A stretch of DNA of 12,590 bases from Pseudomonadota bacterium (GTDB taxonomy: Bacteria > Pseudomonadota > Alphaproteobacteria > Sphingomonadales > SMXR01). The notes under the pieces are model-generated. The model was not told where the DNA came from and ran no database searches. It was given only the letters and a program-made list of their open reading frames with translations. The position numbers and the translations under genes were made by a program. The stretch covers positions 1 through 12,590 of the forward strand of contig JACZYI010000034.1 in the NCBI GenBank assembly GCA_022571175.1, given 5' to 3'. Shown piece after piece: positions 7,973 to 12,590 of the stretch (positions within the stretch are counted from its first letter, which is position 1; each line of letters starts with the position of its first letter).

Positions 7973-8719
7973 TCATTGTCCCCTGGCGCCATAGCGCCTC
8001 TCGCGAGTGTGAAATTCCTTCATGGCATCCTTGAGCTTTTGGGCATCAAAATCAGGCCAGTATCCATCCACAAAAACCAGCTCCGCATAGGCCGCCTGCC
8101 AGAGTAGGAAATTGGACAGGCGTTGCTCGCCGCTGGTGCGAATGATGAGATCCGGGTCTGGCACATCGGGCATCAACAAATAGGAGGAAAATAATTGCTC
8201 ATTAATGTCACTGGCTTGAAGCTTGCCGTCAGCCACATCCCCGGCCAATTGCCGGGCCGCACGGGTAATTTCCTGGCGGGAGCCATAGTTCAGTGCGATG
8301 ATCAAATCAAGCCGCTTATTGGTTTTGGTCTTTTCTTCGGCACTTTCAATCAACCTGATAATATCTTTTTCCAGACCCTTCCGCTCACCGATAAAACGAA
8401 CCCGCACCCCTTCGCGCATCAGCTCTGCAATTTCCTTTTGAATATAAAGCCGCAACAAAGACATCAGGGCCGTCACTTCGTCCAGGGGTCGGCTCCAGTT
8501 TTCTGAGGAAAAGGCATAGAGCGTCAAATAACGAACACCCTCGGCAGCACAAGCTTTAATGCATCGCCTCACGGCCTCGGCCCCCTTGTGATGCCCGGCA
8601 ATATGGGGCAAGCCACGCTCGGCAGCCCAGCGTCCATTGCCATCCATGATAATGGCAATATGACTGGGGGCTTCCACAGTTGCAGTTTTTTCACCTGTTA
8701 TTTTGGCCACCGTGTTCAT
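7973..8719 (-). CDS. uppS: di-trans,poly-cis-undecaprenyl-diphosphate synthase (cis-prenyltransferase)
   Basis: Adds isopentenyl units to farnesyl diphosphate to make C55 undecaprenyl diphosphate, the lipid carrier for peptidoglycan and other surface polymers. The diagnostic IIMDGNGRWA block has the catalytic Asp26 at the same number as in E. coli. It is followed by AGHHKGAEAVR, LTLYAFSSENW and, near the C-terminus, DLIIRTSGEQRLSNF. The length of 248 is normal. It starts 3 bases after the frr stop. The nearest strong ribosome binding site, AAGGAG in the frr end, is about 18 bases away, so initiation probably depends on coupling with frr. The carrier would still be needed for peptidoglycan in a cell without LPS. 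Confidence 0.97.
   Translation of the reverse strand: MNTVAKITGEKTATVEAPSHIAIIMDGNGRWAAERGLPHIAGHHKGAEAVRRCIKACAAEGVRYLTLYAFSSENWSRPLDEVTALMSLLRLYIQKEIAELMREGVRVRFIGERKGLEKDIIRLIESAEEKTKTNKRLDLIIALNYGSRQEITRAARQLAGDVADGKLQASDINEQLFSSYLLMPDVPDPDLIIRTSGEQRLSNFLLWQAAYAELVFVDGYWPDFDAQKLKDAMKEFHTRERRYGARGQ
7979..7984 (-). promoter_or_regulatory. ribosome binding site deciding the cdsA start
   Basis: AGGGGA is located inside the last codons of uppS, 7 bases before GTG 7971-7969. The distance is better than that of GAGAGG to ATG 7992, so the GTG is the preferred cdsA start. Confidence 0.5.
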
Positions 8720-8722
8720 GAA

Positions 8723-9283
8723 TCAGATCTGCATGATCTCCTTTTCCTTATGGGTCAGAAGATCATCAATATCTGTGATGGTTTTGTCGGTCATGGTCTG
8801 GACTTCATCAGCCCACATTTTATGCTCGTCTTCGCCCATATGATCTTCTTTTTCCGCTTTTTTCAGAAAGTCCATGCTGTGGCGACGCACATTTCTGACC
8901 GATATTTTGGCCTGCTCGGCATATTTATGTGCCACTTTACTGAGCTCAATCCGGCGTTCCTCGTTTAATTCCGGGATAGGCAGTCGTATAACCTGGCCTT
9001 CGGTCATCGGGTTTAAGCCCAGCCCGGCGCTCTGAATGGCCTTTTCCACCAGCCCCACATTATTCTGGTCCCAGACCTGAACCGAGAGCATTCTTGCTTC
9101 GGGCACAGAGATGGTGGCCACCTGATTGAGCGGCATTGAAGTGCCATAAACCTCAACCGTAATGGGTTCCAGCAGCGCTGCCGAGGCACGTCCGGTTCGA
9201 AGGCCCATAAACTCGTGCCTGAGATTTTCGAGAGCACCTGTCATTCTTCGTTTGATATCATCAAGATCTGCTGCTTCAGTCAT
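8723..9283 (-). CDS. frr: ribosome recycling factor
   Basis: Splits post-termination ribosomes together with EF-G and IF3 in the cytoplasm. The 186-residue protein matches the family in length (185 in E. coli) and in its two parts. A long three-helix bundle carries LENLRHEFMGLRTGRAS near the start and RRHSMDFLKKAEKE near residues 132-145; the inserted beta domain includes VEVYGTSMPLNQVA and RMLSVQVWD. The ATG directly follows the pyrH TAA, and the last pyrH codons form a strong site GGAGG 7 bases upstream, so the two are translationally coupled. pyrH-frr is a widespread gene pair. Confidence 0.97.
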   Translation of the reverse strand: MTEAADLDDIKRRMTGALENLRHEFMGLRTGRASAALLEPITVEVYGTSMPLNQVATISVPEARMLSVQVWDQNNVGLVEKAIQSAGLGLNPMTEGQVIRLPIPELNEERRIELSKVAHKYAEQAKISVRNVRRHSMDFLKKAEKEDHMGEDEHKMWADEVQTMTDKTITDIDDLLTHKEKEIMQI

Positions 9284-10009
9284 TTACTCACCTCCACTGA
9301 TAATCGTACAGAGTCCGTTTCCGTTCATAACGTCGGCAAAGGCGCCACTTTCACGAATAGAAAAGACTATAATCGGAATTTGGTTTTCACGGCAAAGAGA
9401 TATGGCCGTAGCGTCCATTACTTTTAAATCTTTTTGCAAAACCTCCAGATGACTTAAACGATCATAGCGTACTGCGTCTTTCGAAATTTTAGGATCCGCC
9501 GAGTATACACCATCCACCTGGGTACCCTTCAGCAAGGCTTCGCAGGACATTTCAGCCGCACGCAATGCAGCGGCGGTATCGGTAGTAAAAAAGGGGTTTC
9601 CGGTGCCCGCAGCAAATATGACAACGCGGTTCTTTTCCATATGGCGCAAGGCACGCCGGCGAATATAGGGCTCACACACTGCCGACATGTGAATAGCCGA
9701 TTGAACGCGGGTGGGAACCTCGATCTCCTCCAGGGCGTTCTGCAGGGCAACCGCGTTCATAACCGTGGCTAACATGCCCATATAATCAGCCGAGGCCCGG
9801 TCCATGCCCTCGCTTGCGGCGGCTAATCCCCGGTATATGTTACCGGCACCAACCACCAGACAGACCTGAACGCCACTTGCCACCACCGATTTGATCTCAG
9901 TCGCGATGCGTTTCACCGTGTGGAGGTCAATTCCATAATCGCTCTCACCCATCAGCGCTTCGCCGGACAATTTAAGCAATATGCGTTTATATCGGAGCGC
10001 GTCCGTCAT
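9284..10009 (-). CDS. pyrH: UMP kinase
   Basis: Phosphorylates UMP to UDP with ATP, in the cytoplasm; this feeds UTP, CTP and UDP-sugar pools. It belongs to the amino-acid-kinase fold family, not the eukaryotic-type UMP/CMP kinases. Visible motifs are RILLKLSGEALMG at the N-terminus, VVGAGNIYRG (phosphate loop, with Ala where many relatives have Gly), GTGNPFFTTDTAA, and VMDATAISLC. I chose ATG 10009, giving 241 residues, the same as E. coli. The 26 extra codons upstream (to 10087) have no family resemblance, and GGGAGGA lies 11 bases before this ATG. It is the first gene after the terminator that follows tsf, so a promoter for the long envelope operon should lie in 10010-10130. Bacterial PyrH is regulated by GTP and UTP; this is family knowledge. 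Confidence 0.95.
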   Translation of the reverse strand: MTDALRYKRILLKLSGEALMGESDYGIDLHTVKRIATEIKSVVASGVQVCLVVGAGNIYRGLAAASEGMDRASADYMGMLATVMNAVALQNALEEIEVPTRVQSAIHMSAVCEPYIRRRALRHMEKNRVVIFAAGTGNPFFTTDTAAALRAAEMSCEALLKGTQVDGVYSADPKISKDAVRYDRLSHLEVLQKDLKVMDATAISLCRENQIPIIVFSIRESGAFADVMNGNGLCTIISGGE

Positions 10010-10020
10010 TGTCTTGCCAT

Positions 10021-10027
10021 TCCTCCC
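10021..10027 (-). promoter_or_regulatory. ribosome binding site of pyrH
   Basis: GGGAGGA lies 11 bases before ATG 10009, a slightly long spacing. It supports the 241-residue form of PyrH over the in-frame ATG at 10087. Confidence 0.5.
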
Positions 10028-10130
10028 ACAGAGCTGACACAGGGCATTGTTACCCAAATTCTTCAAATTTTGCAGCAGACTAGCCATTTAGGACCGTCAT
10101 GGCTACCGAAAGTTGGATGCGGTTGGGGGG

Positions 10131-10161
10131 CAAAAAAACGGGCCACAGTGACCCGCTTTTT
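10131..10161 (-). terminator. rho-independent terminator after tsf
   Basis: On the - strand CGGGTCA, a CTG loop and TGGCCCG form a 7-bp hairpin with one G-U pair, followed by a run of seven T. Flanking A and T runs could extend the stem. On the + strand the same stem is followed by C and five T, so it may act in both directions. It lies 29 bases after the tsf stop and should end most rpsB-tsf transcripts before pyrH. Confidence 0.85.
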
Positions 10162-10183
10162 GCGCATTTGTAAGCGGATTATC

Positions 10184-11110
10184 TCAGAGTCCAGCCGCTT
10201 CCTTGACTTCACTGGCGAAATCAGCAGTCGTCTTCTCAATGCCCTCGCCCAAGTGAAAACATTCAAAACCAGTGAGCCTGACAGGCGCGCCCATGGCCTC
10301 ACTCGCTTCTGCCAGCACCTTTTTTATGGTTTTGTCCGTATCCATGACAAACGCTTGATGGAGAAGCACCGCTTCCTGGAAAAATTTGCGCATGCGCCCG
10401 TCAACCATCTTTTCGATTATATCTTCCGGCTTGCCCGACTCTTTGGCCTGGTCTACCAGAATTTGGCGTTCCCGCGCTACCAGAGCAGGATCAAGGCTCT
10501 CCTCATCAATCGCCTGGGGATTGGACGCGGCCACATGCATGGCCAGATTCTTTCCGAGGGCCAGCAATGCTTCCACATCAGCGCTCGAGGAAAGAGCGAC
10601 CAGAACCCCGATCCTGCCCAGATCGGGAGCAGCCGCATTATGGACATAACCCGCCACCACACCTTCTTTCACGGTCAGGGCGGCAGTGCGTCGCAGGGAC
10701 ATATTCTCGCCAATGGTAGCGATATTATGGTTCAATTCTTCGGCCACGGTGCGACCATTGCCCGGATAGCCCGATGAAAGCACATCCTCCAGCTGACCAT
10801 CATTAGCCAAGGCAAGCTCCACAACGGTTTTGCAGAATTTCTGGAACTGCTCATTGCGAGCTACAAAGTCAGTCTCAGCGTTAATTTCTGCCACCGCACC
10901 GGCTGTGCCGCCAGCGGTGATAGCCACCAGACCCTCAGCCGCAATGCGACCGGCCTTTTTGGCAGCAACCGACAGGCCGTTTTTCCGGAGCCAGTCCACC
11001 GCTGCTTCCAGGTCGCCACCGGTCTCTGTCAGGGCCTTTTTGCAGTCCATCATGCCCGCACTGGTCTTGCCACGCAGGTCCTTCACCAAAGATGCTGTAA
11101 TCTCAGCCAT
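10184..11110 (-). CDS. tsf: translation elongation factor Ts
   Basis: Nucleotide exchange factor that converts EF-Tu-GDP to EF-Tu-GTP in the cytoplasm. The N-terminal UBA-like domain (about residues 1-55) carries VKDLRGKTSAGMMDCKKAL. The core signature NAETDFVARN has Thr80-Asp81-Phe82-Val83, the EF-Tu contact. Two core subdomains and a C-terminal segment complete a 308-residue protein, slightly longer than the 283 of E. coli and usual for alphaproteobacteria. Start: ATG 11110 with AAGGA about 6 bases upstream. It follows rpsB by 57 bases, the classical S2/EF-Ts operon, and is closed by a strong terminator. Confidence 0.97.
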   Translation of the reverse strand: MAEITASLVKDLRGKTSAGMMDCKKALTETGGDLEAAVDWLRKNGLSVAAKKAGRIAAEGLVAITAGGTAGAVAEINAETDFVARNEQFQKFCKTVVELALANDGQLEDVLSSGYPGNGRTVAEELNHNIATIGENMSLRRTAALTVKEGVVAGYVHNAAAPDLGRIGVLVALSSSADVEALLALGKNLAMHVAASNPQAIDEESLDPALVARERQILVDQAKESGKPEDIIEKMVDGRMRKFFQEAVLLHQAFVMDTDKTIKKVLAEASEAMGAPVRLTGFECFHLGEGIEKTTADFASEVKEAAGL

Positions 11111-11136
11111 GGTTAATCCTTATTCTTAAAGTTACT

Positions 11137-11163
11137 CTATATTCCATTGTTTTTAATGGATAT
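11137..11163 (-). other. AT-rich hairpin between rpsB and tsf
   Basis: On the - strand CCATT and AATGG are separated by AAAAAC, and the stem can be extended on both sides with one bulged A. There is no T run after it, so it does not look like a terminator. In other bacteria the rpsB-tsf gap holds processing or partial attenuation sites; a similar role here is inference. Confidence 0.35.
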
Positions 11164-11167
11164 TTCC

Positions 11168-12283
11168 CTAATTTTTCTCAGATGATCCAGTCACGCCACT
11201 AATCAGTTTTGCAAAGAAGCCAGTCTTCTTTGGCTGTTCTTCCTCGGACTTCGGATCTTCTTTCGCCTTGGATTCTTTTTTAGGCTCGGTCTTGGTCTCT
11301 GGTTTGGCTTCAGGCTTTTCTTTCGGTTCCGCTTCAGCTTTCGGTTCCGCCTTAGCCTCCTCTTTAATCTCAGCTTCAGCTTTCGGCTCAACCTTGGCTT
11401 CCTCTTTAACCTCAGCTTTGGCTTCGGGCTTTTCTTTCGGCTCGGGTTTGTCCCCAGCAGTGTCTTTTTTAGCCACATCCTCTTTTGCAGCCTCATCCTT
11501 GGTTGCAGCCGCTTCCTTGGTTGCCACCGCTTCCTGTTGCAAAACTTCCTCCACCGGCGCGGCTTGAGCCCCAATATCTATGCCCTTGGCAACCATCTCG
11601 GCCTGAATGCCGTCCAGAACCGCATCGGAAATCAGTTGGCAATAAAGTTTAATGGCGCGGGTGGCGTCATCATTGCCGGGAATGGGAAAAGCAATGCCAT
11701 CCGGGTCGCAGTTGCTATCAAGAATCGCAACCACCGGAATACCCAAAACAGCGGCTTCTTTAATAGCAATATCCTCGCGATTGATATCTATCACCACCAA
11801 CACATCGGGCAGCCCGCCCATATCGCGAATTCCACCCAGAGCCCGTTCCAGCTTGTTGTGCTGACGGGTAAGCTGGAGCAGTTCTTTCTTGGTCAGACCC
11901 GAGCCTTCGGTTTCCAGTTTTTCATCCAGTTCTTTCAAACGATGAATGGATTTGGAAATGGTTTTCCAGTTTGTGAGCATACCGCCGAGCCAGCGATGAT
12001 TGACGTAATATTGTCCGCAGCGCTTGGCCGCGTCCGCAATCTGGCTTGAGGCCTGGCGCTTGGTGCCCACAAACAAGACCCTGCCACCACCCGCCACCAC
12101 GTCCCGCACATGTATCAAGGCCCGATATAATGAAGGCACAGTCTGGGATAAATCAATAATATGAATGCCGTTACGAACGCCATAAATATAGGGAGCCATC
12201 TTTGGATTCCAGCGATGGGACTGGTGACCGAAATGAACGCCTGCTTCCAAAAGCTGACGCATGGTAAATTTTGGCAAAGCCAT
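11168..12283 (-). CDS. rpsB: 30S ribosomal protein S2 with long charged C-terminal extension
   Basis: Small-subunit ribosomal protein, needed for binding S1 and for initiation. Residues 1-240 form a complete S2 domain, with MRQLLEAGVHFGHQ at the N-terminus, PYIYGVRNGIHIIDL, NHRWLGGMLTNW and the late block LDSNCDPDGIAFPIPGNDDA. E. coli S2 has 241 residues; this protein has 371. The additional 125 or so residues are low-complexity Lys/Glu/Ala/Pro repeats (about 279-350), ended by a short hydrophobic piece, TGFFAKLISGV (354-364). Start: ATG 12283 with AGGAG 6 bases upstream. The extension is in frame without stops, so a frameshift or annotation artefact is unlikely. A structured leader precedes the gene and may serve autoregulation by S2, as is known for rpsB leaders in gammaproteobacteria. 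Confidence 0.97.
   Translation of the reverse strand: MALPKFTMRQLLEAGVHFGHQSHRWNPKMAPYIYGVRNGIHIIDLSQTVPSLYRALIHVRDVVAGGGRVLFVGTKRQASSQIADAAKRCGQYYVNHRWLGGMLTNWKTISKSIHRLKELDEKLETEGSGLTKKELLQLTRQHNKLERALGGIRDMGGLPDVLVVIDINREDIAIKEAAVLGIPVVAILDSNCDPDGIAFPIPGNDDATRAIKLYCQLISDAVLDGIQAEMVAKGIDIGAQAAPVEEVLQQEAVATKEAAATKDEAAKEDVAKKDTAGDKPEPKEKPEAKAEVKEEAKVEPKAEAEIKEEAKAEPKAEAEPKEKPEAKPETKTEPKKESKAKEDPKSEEEQPKKTGFFAKLISGVTGSSEKN
11234..11449 (-). repeat. degenerate in-frame repeats in the rpsB tail
   Basis: The coding strand is strongly purine-rich and made of diverged repeats of about 36-42 bases. They encode units such as KAEVKEEAKVEP, KAEAEIKEEAKAEP and KAEAEPKEKPEAKP. Length differences between units are multiples of three, keeping the frame. 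Such arrays usually vary in copy number between strains, which is inference here. Confidence 0.7.
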
Positions 12284-12305
12284 ATTATTCTCCTAGCCGG
12301 TTAAA

Positions 12306-12409
12306 CCTCCGCGAAGTTAATGACCACTCCATCAAGGAGGGCACCGGTGGGCCGATGGAATTTGCCATCGGACTTCACTTCGCGTGTGAATTGGCGCTCT
12401 CTTAACGCC
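12306..12409 (-). promoter_or_regulatory. structured 5' leader of rpsB
   Basis: In the 140-base gap before rpsB the - strand can fold into several helices. CGCGAAGT (12384-12377) pairs perfectly over 8 bp with ACTTCGCG (12317-12310). Inside it, CCGATGG and CCATCGG (12371-12352) form a perfect 7-bp hairpin with a 6-base loop. A second hairpin, GCCCTCC/GGAGtGGT, occupies 12342-12323. Upstream, GGCGTT and GAGCGCC regions (12409-12393) form a further small hairpin. The 3' arm of the long helix touches a GGAGG just ahead of the rpsB ribosome binding site. No T run follows, so these are not terminators. The arrangement suggests a leader bound by S2, but the RNA is not one I can name. Confidence 0.5.
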
Positions 12410-12423
12410 CGGGGCAGTGAATA

Positions 12424-12590
12424 TCAAGAGCTTTTCGGAAGAAATTCCGCCACATCTTCCCGCGCCACTTTGCTCACGCCGTATCCCGCTTCAGCAGGTA
12501 TGTGCAGCCAAAGCCGGGTCCCCTCCCGCACCGGCGTTGGCATAACGGTTACCACCGGGTTTTTACTGGCATAGTCAAACACTTCGGCCA
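12424..12590 (-). CDS. unrecognised protein, C-terminal 55 residues only
   Basis: A reading frame enters from the right edge and ends at TGA 12426-12424, 140 bases before rpsB. The 55 visible residues include VVTVMPTPVREG, LWLHIPAEAGYG and the end VAEFLPKSS. No stop occurs in this frame up to the edge, and the codon use resembles that of its neighbours. The fragment has no membrane segment or motif I recognise. It is not the C-terminus of DnaE or methionine aminopeptidase as I know them, both of which can precede rpsB. An overlapping + strand frame (12320-12574) has no ribosome binding site and is likely a shadow. Confidence 0.55.
   Translation of the reverse strand, partial: AEVFDYASKNPVVTVMPTPVREGTRLWLHIPAEAGYGVSKVAREDVAEFLPKSS

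Noticed and set aside
9920..10777. A 285-residue open frame on the + strand across the pyrH start, the terminator and tsf
   Set aside because: It crosses a strong terminator hairpin and two real genes, and has no motif; treated as a chance antisense frame.
11203..11574. A 123-residue very basic frame on the - strand in the rpsB tail, and a 99-residue Ser/Ala/Gly frame opposite it
   Set aside because: Both arise because the repeats are purine-rich and lack stop codons in every frame; the frame continuous with S2 is the coding one.
12306..12409. The rpsB leader hairpins as a terminator for the upstream gene
   Set aside because: No T run follows any of the stems on the - strand, so an intrinsic terminator is not supported.
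12399..12427. TTGATA and TAAGAG with a 17-base spacer on the - strand as an rpsB promoter
   Set aside because: The -35 fits well but the -10 matches only three of six bases and overlaps a hairpin; too weak to annotate.
12320..12574. An 84-residue + strand frame in the rpsB leader
   Set aside because: It overlaps the leader helices and the partial gene at the edge, has no ribosome binding site and no recognisable content.

Overview
The window is a chromosomal housekeeping segment from a Gram-negative bacterium, almost certainly an alphaproteobacterium. Evidence for this is the order rpsB-tsf-pyrH-frr-uppS-cdsA-dxr-rseP-bamA-skp-fabZ running into a convergent type II citrate synthase gene, a single-PDZ RseP of about 374 residues, and a BamA with a five-POTRA-plus-barrel layout. 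The order or genus cannot be fixed from this sequence. No insertion sequences, tRNAs, rRNAs, CRISPR arrays or phage genes were seen, and no gene-free stretch exceeds about 175 bases.

Layout. At the left edge is gltA on the + strand (81-1370), perhaps preceded by the last codons of another gene. Everything else is on the - strand and reads from right to left. It starts with the 3' end of an unrecognised gene at the right edge (12424-12590), followed by a 140-base structured leader and rpsB (12283-11168). Then come tsf (11110-10184), a strong rho-independent terminator (about 10131-10161), pyrH, frr, uppS, cdsA, dxr, rseP, bamA, skp and fabZ, ending at 1381. Spacing from pyrH to fabZ is 0 to 45 bases, with several abutting stop/start pairs, so this reads as one long operon with its own promoter after the terminator.

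How the genes fit together. rpsB and tsf serve translation (ribosomal protein S2 and EF-Ts), as does frr (ribosome recycling). pyrH makes UDP. uppS and dxr belong to isoprenoid and undecaprenyl carrier synthesis. cdsA makes CDP-diacylglycerol for phospholipids, and fabZ dehydrates fatty-acid intermediates. rseP is an intramembrane protease for envelope stress. bamA and skp build the outer membrane. The segment therefore links protein synthesis to envelope growth, and bamA plus skp show that the cell has an outer membrane with beta-barrel proteins.

Most notable point. In most alphaproteobacteria this cluster reads bamA-(skp)-lpxD-fabZ-lpxA-lpxI-lpxB, followed by gltA on the other strand. Here exactly the lipid A genes are absent: lpxD between skp and fabZ (45 bases remain), and lpxA, lpxI and lpxB between fabZ and gltA (10 bases remain). 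All neighbours are intact. This selective absence suggests either a lineage without lipid A/LPS or relocation of the pathway; the window alone cannot decide. Secondary points are a 125-residue Lys/Glu/Pro/Ala repeat tail on ribosomal protein S2 and a multi-helix RNA-like leader before rpsB. I found no evidence of a new multi-gene defence, mobile or metabolic system.
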